Shown one piece after another: positions 7,166-15,435 of a stretch of DNA of 20,320 nt. The number at the start of each line of letters is the position of its first letter. Position 1 is the stretch's first letter. The notes under the pieces were generated by a model. It was not told the DNA's origin, ran no database searches, and was given only the letters and a program-made list of their open reading frames with translations. This stretch comes from RPQK01 sp041946865. GTDB taxonomy: Bacteria; Acidobacteriota; UBA6911; RPQK01. Made by a program: the position numbers and the translations under genes. The DNA lies in NCBI GenBank assembly GCA_041946865.1, contig JBHGBF010000162.1:1-20320 (forward strand), written 5' to 3'.

Positions 7166-8650
7166 GATGTCAAGGGACTTTGGGTCAGCGGTGACTTCTT
7201 CCGGACGCTTGGAGTTCGCCCTGCCCTGGGCCGTTTGATTGTGTGGCTGTATCACGCTGAAAGCGTAACGCTGAAAGCGTGAAGCATGACAGCCCAGGGT
7301 AGCGCTTTTCAGCTACCCTGGGTAAACGTCCTCATGGCAGTTGTCCTGATGGTTCTCCTGGTCGCGTGTGCCGACATTGCCGGCCTCATGCTGGCCCGAT
7401 CGGCCAGCCGCAACCGGGAGCTCGCCTTGCGGCGCGCTCTGGGCGCTTCGCGCGTGCGGCTGATACGCCAGGTGCCCACGGAGTGCTTTATGCTCTCGCC
7501 GGCAGGCGCGCTCCTGGGGATCCTCTTCGCACGCTGGGGAAGCGTGCTGCCGGTGAGTTTTATTTCGACTACCGGGAACCAGGTGTTCCTCGACCTCTCG
7601 CACAATTGGCGCACGCTGGGTTTCACCGCCTCGGTGGCGATTGTCACCGGTCTTTTGTTCGGGGTCCTCCCCCACGTTCCGGACGACGCACGTCTCCTTG
7701 ATGGCCGGTATGAAAGACAGCCCATCGATTGACGGTCCACACCGTGTCCGACTGCATTCCGGGCGATGGCTCGTGTCGTCGCAAATGACCTTGTCTCTGG
7801 TCGTGCTCGTCGTCGCGGGGTTGTTTTTGCGGAGCTTTGTGAAGCTGGTGACGCTTGATATCGGTTTCGACCGCACCAACGTCCTGATAACGCACGCCCA
7901 GGCCCGGGCCGACGGGGCGCCACCCGAGAAGCGGTCAGCCACTTGGGACGAAATCGAACGCCGCCTGGCCTCACTCCCTGGCATCACCTCCGTCGGCCGC
8001 AGCGTCATGACCCCTATCAGTGGATCTGAGTGGAACCAGCTTCTTCATGCCGACTCGCCAAATTCCCCAGGCGGCGACGTCGCGCTCACGTACTTGAACT
8101 CGGTATCGCCAGGGTATTTCCAGACGCTGCGCATCCCGCTTGTGGCGGGACGCGATTTCGATGCTCAAGACACGGGGAACGCGCTAAAGGTCGCGATCAT
8201 CAATCAGGTGGCGGCACGCCGGTTTTACCCTGACCTGGATCCCGTCGGCCGATTCTTCCGCTGGAAGAAGATCAAGGGAAACCGCGACCACCCATTCAGA
8301 TTGTAGGAATCGCCAAAGATTCCAAGTACGGATCGCTACGGGAAGAGACCTGCGCGTGCGCCTACTTCCCGATCAGTCAGAAGGTCGGATTCGGCGGGTC
8401 CAGCTTCTTGATTCGAACGTCTGCGCAGCCGTCCTCGGTGCTTTCGCCGATCCGCAGATCGGTAGCCGACGTGGATGGCTCGATTTCGCTCGAGTTCAAC
8501 ACTCTCGCCCGCCAGGTGGATGATTCGCTGGTCAAGGAGCACGTGCTGGCCACGTTGTCCTGCTTCTTCGGGGGACTCGCGCTGCGCGCAGTCAGAACGA
8601 TCAAACTTGTACTTTTTGTGCAATTGGAGTCTGATATGAGACAGACGTAA
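7166..8650 (+). pseudogene. Decayed ADOP-family (MacB-like) ABC permease
   Basis: Remnant of an acidobacterial duplicated orphan permease, a membrane protein with two MacB/FtsX-type halves that is normally 800 or more residues. Four collinear pieces are visible. (1) 7166-7237 encodes DVKGLWVSGDFFRTLGVRP and more, from the first periplasmic domain. (2) From about 7320 the frame encodes LMLARSASRNRELALRRALG and the following helices. (3) From about 7690 the match moves to the +1-shifted frame, with VSSQMTLSLVVLVVAGLFLR and the second periplasmic domain. (4) From about 8293 it returns to the earlier frame, with QIVGIAKDSKYGSLREE up to LATLSCFFGGLAL. A TGA at 7280-7282 separates pieces 1 and 2, and roughly 200 expected residues are missing there. 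The final helices are also lost, replaced by unrelated sequence to a TAA at 8650. There is no ATG at the left edge. Clearly non-functional. Confidence 0.87.
7252..7322. repeat. Compound palindromic repeat at the deletion junction of the ADOP remnant
   Basis: Two copies of ACGCTGAAAGCGT (7254-7266 and 7268-7280), each itself a dyad, are followed by a perfect 11-base stem, CCCAGGGTAGC (7293-7303) and GCTACCCTGGG (7312-7322), with an 8-base loop. The block sits exactly where the permease remnant lacks a large internal segment. Elements combining a CGCTGAAAGCG dyad with a CCCAGGGT/ACCCTGGG stem are, as I recall, scattered through Acidobacteriota, Planctomycetota and Verrucomicrobiota; this has not been checked. 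Confidence 0.85.
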
Positions 8651-8723
8651 ACTCCGCCAGGGGCGGCAAGCGTCCAATCCTGACGGTGCAACGTCTGCTC
8701 ACGCAGTGAGAGGAGCGTAAGCT

Positions 8724-9161
8724 ATGGCTAAAGAAACCACCACTGAGTCAGCAATTGACATCGGGAAGGCAGCGGTTCTCGACTATAACAAGAAGGATTG
8801 GGACGCAGCCAGAGCGAACATGGCCCCCGGCTACGTTTACGACGAAGTCGCCACACGGCGTCGGGTGAAAGGCGTCGATGAGGCGCTGGCAATCTGGCGA
8901 GGCTGGGCTGCTGCCTTTCCCGATTCTCAGGGAGAGATTTCGACCGCCATTCAAAGTGGTGACACCGTAGTTGTGGAAATAACATGGAGAGGAACGCACA
9001 CCGGTCCTCTGGAGACACCGAGAGGAACAGTATCGCCCACGGGGAAGCGAATTGAGATACGAGCGTGCCAGATCCATACAATCGCGAACGGGAGGATCCA
9101 GACGACCCGTCACTATTTCGACATGGCCACTTTGGCTGAGCAACTGGGCGTGACACGCTAG
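8724..9161 (+). CDS. NTF2/SnoaL-like protein (ester cyclase type)
   Basis: A 145-residue cytosolic protein of the SnoaL-like branch of the NTF2 fold, a cone-shaped alpha-beta barrel used by polyketide cyclases, limonene epoxide hydrolase and many uncharacterised proteins. Features are the N-terminal helix with AAVLDYNKKDWDAARANMAP, a GVDEALAIWRGWAAAFPD helix, the strands VVVEITWRGTHTGPL and IEIRACQIHTIANGRI, and the closing RHYFDMATLAEQLGV typical of the group. Length is usual. GAGAGGAG (8708-8715) lies eight bases before the ATG and settles the start. The gene stands alone after the permease remnant; the fold gives no specific substrate, and the usual 'ester cyclase' label should be read as a family name only. 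Confidence 0.82.
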   Translation: MAKETTTESAIDIGKAAVLDYNKKDWDAARANMAPGYVYDEVATRRRVKGVDEALAIWRGWAAAFPDSQGEISTAIQSGDTVVVEITWRGTHTGPLETPRGTVSPTGKRIEIRACQIHTIANGRIQTTRHYFDMATLAEQLGVTR

Positions 9162-9378
9162 GCCACCGGCTCGAGAAAGCCCGTTTGAAGAGCTCTGAGA
9201 AGCCACAGCGCCAACGGTACTAGCCAAAGCGGTCCGATCCTGGACCCCAGAAGTCTCCCAGGCCCAGGCGCGGCAAACATCATGCATGTCGTCCTGAGCA
9301 GGCCGTGTCTAAAGGGCGTGTTGCCCGAATCAGGCGCCAGGCTTCGGACCGGTTTGGGAGTCGGCGTTACGGCAGCCA
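9162..9378. other. Intergenic stretch without a recognised gene
   Basis: No ribosome-bound frame is seen here. On the minus strand an open frame at the left edge would encode a hydrophobic tail (GPLWLVPLALWLLRAL) ending at 9158-9160. It has no credible start of its own and runs out of the palindrome to its right, so it may be a fragment of a lost membrane-protein gene or chance. Together with the palindrome at 9379-9538 it makes up the 395-base gap before the methyltransferase. Confidence 0.4.
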
Positions 9379-9538
9379 GGCGGAACAGAGCCGCAAGTGC
9401 AGCGCTTCTCAGCGGACGGGGAGCGCGTCGGATGCAAAGCGCTTCCACTTTCGCTGGTCGGTTCTGGCTTGCACCCGACGCGCTCCCCGTCCGCTGACGG
9501 TCCGCTGAAAACCGCCGCGCTTGCGGCTCTGTTTCGCC
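9379..9538. repeat. Large two-tier inverted repeat between convergent genes
   Basis: The inner arms 9410-9437 and 9469-9496 pair at 27 of 28 positions (CAGCGGACGGGGAGCGCGTC and on). The outer arms 9379-9404 and 9513-9538 pair at 23 of 26 positions (GGCGGAACAGAGCCGCAAG and on). Between the right arms, 9497-9506 holds a partial second copy of the CCGTCCGCTGA word, which makes the two sides unequal. The loop is 31 bases. The element lies between the NTF2-like gene and the methyltransferase stop (9557), and its right arm contains the 14-mer also present at 6048-6061. Confidence 0.92.
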
Positions 9539-9556
9539 TCCGTCGGTTCCCGCGTC

Positions 9557-10231
9557 CTAAATCCTTTCGCCGGACCTGCAGAGTGAGGCTGGCGTACCGC
9601 ATGTGCAAACCAAAGCGTAATTCGGTTTGTCGGTTTCCATCAGCCTTGTCTCTGCCACCTCATAAGCCGGAAAGGCCTCGAGGAGAAGGCGCTTGACTTC
9701 TGCCCGCGGCACGAGCGCCACAATCGCATCCCCGCTAATGAAGCGGTCTGCGAGCCAGGACAAGTACGCACGCGGGTAACCTGGCTCGATGTCCTTGATC
9801 AGGATCGTCGCGCCCGAGTTCCCAACCAGAGTCCGCAGATCGGCGAAAAACTCTTTCCGCTGCTCGGGAGGAACATGATGGATGACGTCGCTTATCAATA
9901 CGAGATCGGGCGGATTAGGATTTTGCTCCGCGTACTTACGCATGCTGGTTCCGGGAAAGAGGCGTACTCGATCTCTGAGCTCGGGTCGCAAGGCTCCGCC
10001 GATTCTCGGGCTCAGATCGATCATCGTGACCTGCGTGTCGGGGTATCTTGCAATAAGCTCGTTTATCACCTCTCCATCCCCTCCCCCGATGTCGAGGAGC
10101 GTTGCGCCCGGCGGGATCGGCGGGAAGGCTGCGACGACCTTCTTCAGGTCCACGAAGACGGAACGGTAGAGTCGGCCGGCAATCGGGAACCACCTGCCGA
10201 GAAGCGAACGAGCCAGCTTGCCGATAGTCAC
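9557..10231 (-). CDS. Class I SAM-dependent methyltransferase
   Basis: A 224-residue cytosolic Rossmann-fold methyltransferase. Motif I LLDIGGGDGEV (45-55) binds S-adenosylmethionine, the acidic strand-2 end is MIDLSP (70-75), and LVLISDVIHHVPPEQR (110-125) is the post-II region typical of the UbiE/Methyltransf_25-like group. The acceptor is not predictable. It lies 27 bases after a GT2 glycosyltransferase on the same strand, which suggests modification of a glycan, lipid carrier or related envelope molecule. The start is a GTG at 10231; no ATG is available upstream before the neighbouring gene, and the only purine-rich site (GGGAGC, 10245-10250) is rather far away at 13 bases. The 3' end runs close to the large palindrome. 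Confidence 0.85.
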   Translation of the reverse strand: MTIGKLARSLLGRWFPIAGRLYRSVFVDLKKVVAAFPPIPPGATLLDIGGGDGEVINELIARYPDTQVTMIDLSPRIGGALRPELRDRVRLFPGTSMRKYAEQNPNPPDLVLISDVIHHVPPEQRKEFFADLRTLVGNSGATILIKDIEPGYPRAYLSWLADRFISGDAIVALVPRAEVKRLLLEAFPAYEVAETRLMETDKPNYALVCTCGTPASLCRSGERI

Positions 10232-10258
10232 GATGGCGATTTTAGCTCCCGGGGTGTA

Positions 10259-11239
10259 TCACCTCAATCGGGGATGCGCCGAGGCCGCCGAATAGCTGCT
10301 GTGCTTTGGAGTGTTCTGAATATCCAGGACGATCGCCTGCAGCAAGAGCTGGAAACCCAGTATCAAGGGAAGAACCGCGAGCATGACGGTGCCCGCTCCC
10401 GTCTCGCGGGCGTTGAGTGCGCCGGTAATCCAGTGGTAGGCGCCAAAAATCAGCCCGAAGGCGCACAGACAAATCCCGAGGAGTGAAAAAATCGCGACCG
10501 GAGAGACGTCATAAAACAGGTAACGCCAGAAGATGCGTCGAACCAACCCCGCAACCAGGCGGGGAGGGAAGCTGAACAGGGCCCTCGTCACGGAGAGGGA
10601 GCTCTTCTCGTCCCCGTAGCAGGCAGGAAAGGCGACATCGGCTACTCGAGCCTGTACTATGTTCAGCCGGATCAGGAAATCGGTTTCGAAGAAATAGCGG
10701 GGCGAGAGCCGCGTGAGGGGAATCTCACGCAGCACTTCCGATGTCGTGGCGAAAAAGCCGTTAACGGGGTCGAGGATGTTCCAATATCCGGAGGTCAACT
10801 TGGTCAAGAAGGTCAGGACGATGTTGCCGAGCAAACGCCTTCTGGGCATTTGCCTCAACTCTCCAAAGTGATGAAAACGGCAACCTTTCGCGTGATCGGC
10901 CGCCCCGGACAACAGCGGCACCAGCAACTCGGGGATTTGGCGCGGGTCCATCTGACCGTCGCCGTCGCACTTTACAACTATGTCGCAGTTCTCCGACAGC
11001 GCTGCGCAAATCCCGGTGACCGTTGCGCCGCCGACTCCCCGGTTCTTCTCGTGCCTGATCAGGGAGACGCGCCCGCCACTTCCTGACAGTCGCTCGGCTA
11101 CACGATCGGGCGAGGCGTCGTCCACGACGAACACCCGGTCAACGCAATCGGGCATCTTATCGAGCACCTGGCCAATCTGGGCCTCGACCCGGTAGGCGGG
11201 GATGACTACCGCGATTTTACGATTCTGCAACACGTTCAC
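10259..11239 (-). CDS. GT2 glycosyltransferase, dolichyl-phosphate-mannose-synthase-like, with two C-terminal membrane helices
   Basis: A 326-residue membrane-anchored glycosyltransferase. The GT-A catalytic domain shows VVIPAYRVEAQIGQVL (11-26), VVDDASPD (38-45) and DGDGQMDP (92-99), the nucleotide-sugar and metal binding motif in the form usual for polyprenyl-phosphate sugar synthases; NRGVGGAT (66-73) is also typical. Two hydrophobic segments follow, at about 245-270 and 280-307. Relatives move mannose, glucose or another hexose from NDP-sugar to undecaprenyl phosphate, supplying donors to GT-C transferases. The GTG start at 11239 has AGGA four bases upstream. It lies between a GT-C-like gene (39 bases upstream) and a methyltransferase (27 bases downstream), so it is probably in one operon with them and may feed the GT-C protein. 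The sugar is unknown. Confidence 0.87.
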   Translation of the reverse strand: MNVLQNRKIAVVIPAYRVEAQIGQVLDKMPDCVDRVFVVDDASPDRVAERLSGSGGRVSLIRHEKNRGVGGATVTGICAALSENCDIVVKCDGDGQMDPRQIPELLVPLLSGAADHAKGCRFHHFGELRQMPRRRLLGNIVLTFLTKLTSGYWNILDPVNGFFATTSEVLREIPLTRLSPRYFFETDFLIRLNIVQARVADVAFPACYGDEKSSLSVTRALFSFPPRLVAGLVRRIFWRYLFYDVSPVAIFSLLGICLCAFGLIFGAYHWITGALNARETGAGTVMLAVLPLILGFQLLLQAIVLDIQNTPKHSSYSAASAHPRLR

Positions 11240-11278
11240 GCCATCCTGTGTGTCTCGTAGCCGCTCACGCTGATCGTA

Positions 11279-13948
11279 TCAGTCGATGACACGAAAATGT
11301 AGCTCATCCACGTGGACTGAGCCGGTTCCAGCCGTTCCGGCGGCGTAGACCGAGGCTGTTTCCGCTCCTTTCGGGACTTCCATCTGCACCTCGTATTCGG
11401 CCCAGTCCGATCCGAGGTCGTGCGCCTGAGTTTTCACTCCGATAACCTTCCCCTCGGCGTCTACCCAATTCAACAGAAGCTGGCCCGCAGAGGCCTGTTC
11501 AGGCGCTGCCCGTTTCATCCAGGCGGAGAGCGCAACCCTCCGGATTTCTCTTGGGATCGGCACGACTTGCACCCAGCAATTAACGCCGTTTACGACAGCG
11601 TAGCGGGAGTCCTTTTTTGCGCCTGCCGGATCGGACTGCACGGTCGGGTTTTGGAAGTTCATCCAGAAAACAGGCTTCGCGTAGGAGACCGACTCGAAGC
11701 CGCCGTCGGCCAGCAACTCAGCGCCGGGAGAGGTGTTGGAATCCACCGCTCGGAAGATTTCATCAGCCGTCGTCATCCGGAAAACCCCGTAGGGGCCGGT
11801 CCTGGCAATTCTTAACTTCTCGTCCCAGAAGAACCTGCCCAGCCCGGTAGCCCGGAGCCACACTTCGTCACCCGTAGCTTCATTGACCACCCAATATCGG
11901 CACCCGACCGCGCTCAGGTATCGGACCCGCGCTCGCCACCCCGGTTCTACGTGCGAATTCATCTCCCAGATTGCAGCTTCCAGGGGCAACACCGGGAGAT
12001 GTCCCACGATCCCAGCCGTCGTAAACCAGACTTTTGGCCAACCCTGGTTCAACTCGGGCACTTTCCGCAGGCCTTGGAAGCCCGGAAAGCCCCGTTCAAG
12101 GTAAGTCTCGTCGGTAAAGCCGCCCCGATAGTACTTCCAAGGCCAGCCATCGGGGTCGGACCACATGTTGGACATAGCAAACAGGATCTGGTAGACGGCG
12201 ATGGCGCCGCTGACAAAAACAAAGACCACCCGGACGCGACGGCCCTTTATCCAGGCGGCGGCGCCTGGCGCCAGTCCCAGCCCGATGAGCCACAGGCCCG
12301 GAAGCCAGTAACGCACATAGGTCGTCATTTGCCAAAGGGCGAGCGTCCCGAACACCCCCGAACCGAATACGCCCCAACTTCTCCAGGAAGACCGTCGCAA
12401 CGCCGGAACACCAAGAATCAGGAACAGAACCAGCGCCAGCCCCAGAACTCCGTGGTATCCCTCCACGTAAAGGCCGGTCTTGAAGGTCATGTCGAGCGGC
12501 ATGGTGATTTTCTGCCACCAACCCTGGCGCATCTGGAAATCCGCCAGGTTCCCTATCCCGGAGCGGTAGGGCCAGACCTCAGAGGGAAAGATCGTGTACA
12601 ACAGCGGAAAGATGGGGTTACCGGACAGCTTGTACGAATTCCAGAGCCACGGTCCGGCGGTCAGCAGTATCCCGACGAGGGATGCGCCGAAATACAAAGG
12701 CACGCGGCGAAAGCTTGCCAACTTGAGCGCCCGCGCCAAGGCAATGAGGCATAGGGGCGTCGCGTACGCAATGGTGGTGAATTTGGCCGACCAGTTCAGC
12801 CCGAAAAGCGCCCCAACCAGGACCCAGAAGGCGACTGATTCCGGCCGTCGCCCTCCGATTAAGACGACCGCCATCAAGACCGTCACCATGGAGACGAAGG
12901 TGTCCGTTGCAAGCGAGCAGCTTGCGAGGAGGAGAGTCGGGCAGGCGGCCACCACCGCGGCAATTCCCAGTCCCACGCCGGTCAGTGTCCCTTCGGACGG
13001 AGCGGCGGCGCCCGCTTCGCTCTTCTCCGTGCCGGCGCGGGGCCAAAGCGTCCGTGCTGCGAGACCGACCAGGGCCACCCAGACCAGAAGCATCGTCCAG
13101 CGCACGGCCGTCGTGCCGAACAGGATGAAGACCGTTGAGGAGAAACCGATTCCAGCCTGCGGGATCACATAGGACCACTGGTAGGGCATGTGGACGAATC
13201 CGCCCAGCCGCTCCATCCATCTGATGTAAGGCCAGTAAAAGCGAACAGCGTCGGCGTTGGTCTCGGGCGGCGAGCTTGCAACCACGAGGTAAGCGGCAAT
13301 GACGACGGCGATCTCAATCCCCAGAGCCAGACCTGCAGTCCATTGACCCTGCACCTCTTTCCAGGCAGACGAGATCCTCTGGCGGAGTTGCCGCTTCATT
13401 CTCAGAATCGAGAGCAGCAGAGCGCCCGCAAAGAGAAGGAGCAGCACCCAGAAGTAAAGGATGTGGAACCAGGCAAGATAGGGCACCAGGGAGGCAACGG
13501 CGCCTATTCCCAAAGCCAGATACAGCCCCAGGGACCGGGAATCCGGTTCCACAATCAAGTCCCCGATTGCCATTCCGATTAAGAGCAGAAAGGCGGCGTA
13601 AACGGCCAGCAGGGAAAACGCCAGCGCCCGTTCGGGGCCCCCGAGCGCCAGAAGCCATACCGCCGTCACCAACCAGTAGAGGCAAGCGGTCCGGGGACGG
13701 ATCCTAAACACCAGCAGAAGAAGCGCAAAGATCAGGACATGAGCGACGACGAAGGGCGCGAAATGCTCATTGAAGACATGGATGACCCGTTCTCGGTAGA
13801 CAAACAGCGAGGTCAGCGTCGTGTACTTGTGAAAAGCCAGCGCCAGCAGCACGAAGCCCAAAATCAGAGACATGTCGTGCAGCAGCCGTTGCGCCGCCGA
13901 GTAAGGCATCCCATACATTCGGGCAAACCGGCTAACCAGGAATCCCAT
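11279..13948 (-). CDS. Large polytopic GT-C-like membrane protein with C-terminal beta-sandwich domain
   Basis: An 889-residue membrane protein. Residues 26 to about 610 hold around 14-16 hydrophobic helices, with a loop ETNADAVRFYWPYIRWMERL (229-248) after one of the first helices. An acidic motif in such an outer loop followed by aromatic residues is characteristic of GT-C glycosyltransferases (GT39, GT83 and relatives), which use polyprenyl-phosphate sugars on the outer membrane face. Residues about 610-725 form a soluble, Trp/Tyr-rich outer domain. Residues 737-889 look like a carbohydrate-binding jellyroll: GAELLADGGFES opening, WVQVV, LSAWMKRA, and a closing SVHVDELHFRVID. The ATG at 13948 has only a weak GGAA upstream. 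A perfect -35 word (TTGACA, 14008-14013 minus) lies 60 bases upstream without a good -10. It is the first gene of a likely three-gene operon with the GT2 and methyltransferase. The acceptor is unknown. Confidence 0.75.
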   Translation of the reverse strand: MGFLVSRFARMYGMPYSAAQRLLHDMSLILGFVLLALAFHKYTTLTSLFVYRERVIHVFNEHFAPFVVAHVLIFALLLLVFRIRPRTACLYWLVTAVWLLALGGPERALAFSLLAVYAAFLLLIGMAIGDLIVEPDSRSLGLYLALGIGAVASLVPYLAWFHILYFWVLLLLFAGALLLSILRMKRQLRQRISSAWKEVQGQWTAGLALGIEIAVVIAAYLVVASSPPETNADAVRFYWPYIRWMERLGGFVHMPYQWSYVIPQAGIGFSSTVFILFGTTAVRWTMLLVWVALVGLAARTLWPRAGTEKSEAGAAAPSEGTLTGVGLGIAAVVAACPTLLLASCSLATDTFVSMVTVLMAVVLIGGRRPESVAFWVLVGALFGLNWSAKFTTIAYATPLCLIALARALKLASFRRVPLYFGASLVGILLTAGPWLWNSYKLSGNPIFPLLYTIFPSEVWPYRSGIGNLADFQMRQGWWQKITMPLDMTFKTGLYVEGYHGVLGLALVLFLILGVPALRRSSWRSWGVFGSGVFGTLALWQMTTYVRYWLPGLWLIGLGLAPGAAAWIKGRRVRVVFVFVSGAIAVYQILFAMSNMWSDPDGWPWKYYRGGFTDETYLERGFPGFQGLRKVPELNQGWPKVWFTTAGIVGHLPVLPLEAAIWEMNSHVEPGWRARVRYLSAVGCRYWVVNEATGDEVWLRATGLGRFFWDEKLRIARTGPYGVFRMTTADEIFRAVDSNTSPGAELLADGGFESVSYAKPVFWMNFQNPTVQSDPAGAKKDSRYAVVNGVNCWVQVVPIPREIRRVALSAWMKRAAPEQASAGQLLLNWVDAEGKVIGVKTQAHDLGSDWAEYEVQMEVPKGAETASVYAAGTAGTGSVHVDELHFRVID

Positions 13949-14159
13949 TTAATTCGTTCCAGGAACAGGAAGGCGATGCTTCATTCGGCTAAGTCCTTAT
14001 CAAGCCATGTCAAGGTCCGAGCGATCCGGAAGTGTACATTTTGCATGAAGAGGGCGGTCAAAGAAAGGGGGCCCCAGCGACCATGATTCGGCGCACGATG
14101 GCACCGACTCCGTTACCCAAAAGCCTCCGTATCGCTGGATTGGGACCAGGATCACGACC

Positions 14160-14540
14160 CTACTTCCAAGTCACCAGGAAGACCCCGGCGAGAATGAGAC
14201 ACGCGCCCACGCCCTGGAACAGCGACAAGCGCTGAGCCCAAAGCAGGTAGTTTGCCGCGATGACAAACAGGTAGGAAACCGCCGTCACCAGAGCGGTGAT
14301 GGTGGTGGCGTTGTCTCGAAACTGCTCGGCCGTGAGCAGGGAATTGTTGATCAGAATGAAGGTCACGCGAGAGACAAAGGCGAGGGCCATGGCGACGATG
14401 AACTGCCAGCTCAGGGCCATTTCCAGAAATCGGCGGAGGTTCAAGAGATTGCCCGATATAAGACGCTTGTCTCCCATTAATGCGATTGACAAGGCCGTCG
14501 CCACGGAAAAAACAAGTGTCCACAATCCTGCCTTCCACAT
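14160..14540 (-). CDS. Four-helix SMR/ArnE-ArnF-like membrane protein
   Basis: A 126-residue protein with four predicted membrane helices (about 4-22, 45-67, 78-98 and 106-124) and almost no loops, like the small multidrug resistance and EamA half-transporters. Its ending LFQGVGACLILAGVFLVTWK (final 20 residues) matches the last helix of this superfamily. Such proteins dimerise; ArnE/ArnF-type members are proposed to flip undecaprenyl-linked sugars. Partnership with the adjacent GT2 gene supports a flippase role over drug efflux, but this is inference. The conserved SMR membrane glutamate (E14 in EmrE) is not in helix 1, which reads MWKAGLWTLVFSVATALS, so multidrug export is less likely. AGGAGG (14546-14551) precedes the ATG by five bases and overlaps the upstream gene's stop, so the two are translationally coupled. 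Confidence 0.75.
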   Translation of the reverse strand: MWKAGLWTLVFSVATALSIALMGDKRLISGNLLNLRRFLEMALSWQFIVAMALAFVSRVTFILINNSLLTAEQFRDNATTITALVTAVSYLFVIAANYLLWAQRLSLFQGVGACLILAGVFLVTWK

Positions 14541-14545
14541 GACTG

Positions 14546-14551
14546 CCTCCT
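14546..14551 (-). promoter_or_regulatory. Ribosome binding site overlapping the upstream stop codon
   Basis: AGGAGG on the minus strand shares two bases with the TAG stop (14550-14552) of the glycosyltransferase and lies five bases before the four-helix protein's ATG. Ribosomes finishing the first gene could reinitiate here, which indicates coupled translation. Confidence 0.7.
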
Positions 14552-15341
14552 ATCGATTTGACCGGTAACTCAGCGAGTAGGCGACCGCGAGAGCGCGGGC
14601 AATCGCCCTCGGCCAGAGTCGCTCGAAACAACGCAGATCTTCCTGCCGGCGTCTGCTGTTCAGTATCCCCTCGGTGGTCTGCGAGGCGGAGTGGATCCGG
14701 TGCGTCATCAGCTTCTCTCGCACCAGGACGAAGCTCCCCGGCCTTTCCACCAGACGGATCCAGGCATCCCAGTCCAGATTGACCTCATAGCCAGGGGAAA
14801 AGGCGAAGTGCCCCAGTGCGTCACGATTGTACATTACGCTCGGACACGGAATAGGCGAGCCGAACGCCACTACTCGGCGCTTCTGGCGCGGTGTCCGGGC
14901 GCATTCACGCCAGCCAAACGCGAGCTTCAACATCAGGCTTTTCACGACGAGATTGAGGTTGTAATGCGTGATCTTGTCACCACGCATCTCACGATACCTG
15001 GTAAAAGTGATGAGGTTGTCCGGATGCCGGGCCGCAGCTTCGACACAGTGTTCAACGTACGTCGAGTCGTAGAGGTCATCCTGATGGGCGAGTGTGACGT
15101 ACCGGGTATCGGCCGAGGCCAGCGCAAACGACCAGTCAGCCGCTATACCGCCCGCCTCAGGGTTGACAATGAGAGCGAGGCCCAGCCGGCTGGAAATGTC
15201 GGTGAGATACGGCGAGGGGGTGGACGTCGTCAGGAGAACCTTGCCCTGCCTGGTTTGGCGAAGCAGGGATTGAATGCACTCCTCCACGTAGGGGGATTCG
15301 CCATAGGCCAGTACCACAAAAGAATGCGAGGAGGTTGTCAT
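14550..15341 (-). CDS. GT2 family glycosyltransferase, soluble
   Basis: A 263-residue GT-A fold glycosyltransferase without membrane helices. SFVVLAYGESPYVEECIQSL (7-26) is the N-terminal nucleotide-binding strand and helix; GGIAADWSFALASADTRYVT (64-83) and AHQDD (85-89) are the donor and metal-binding region; NLDWDAWIRL marks the acceptor side as in many polysaccharide and O-antigen transferases. The sugar and acceptor cannot be told. The ATG at 15341 starts right before the first strand; an open frame continues 51 codons upstream but encodes low-quality Cys- and Ser-rich sequence and would overlap the divergent promoter region. No good ribosome site is visible, which leaves the start less certain. 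Transcribed away from the GT-C-like gene at 15436, and coupled to the four-helix protein downstream. Confidence 0.82.
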   Translation of the reverse strand: MTTSSHSFVVLAYGESPYVEECIQSLLRQTRQGKVLLTTSTPSPYLTDISSRLGLALIVNPEAGGIAADWSFALASADTRYVTLAHQDDLYDSTYVEHCVEAAARHPDNLITFTRYREMRGDKITHYNLNLVVKSLMLKLAFGWRECARTPRQKRRVVAFGSPIPCPSVMYNRDALGHFAFSPGYEVNLDWDAWIRLVERPGSFVLVREKLMTHRIHSASQTTEGILNSRRRQEDLRCFERLWPRAIARALAVAYSLSYRSNR

Positions 15342-15435
15342 CGTCGAGTCGAATAGCACACCGCCGGCCCGACACGCAAGCGCACCCGTACATTGCTCAC
15401 TCGCAATGGACCGCGCTAGACTGTCGGAAATATCC

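Noticed and set aside
9158..9448. Minus-strand 96-codon frame with a hydrophobic tail
   Set aside because: It begins inside the large palindrome, has no ribosome site, and only its last 35 residues look protein-like; at most a fragment, so not called as a gene.
14008..14013. Perfect TTGACA -35 word on the minus strand upstream of the 889-residue gene
   Set aside because: No -10 box at 16-18 bases spacing (AGCCGA or TAGCCG only), so a promoter is not called.
14032..14235. Plus-strand small frame between the two glycan gene groups
   Set aside because: Overlaps the end of the four-helix gene in antisense, with Pro/Arg-rich sequence and no start signal.
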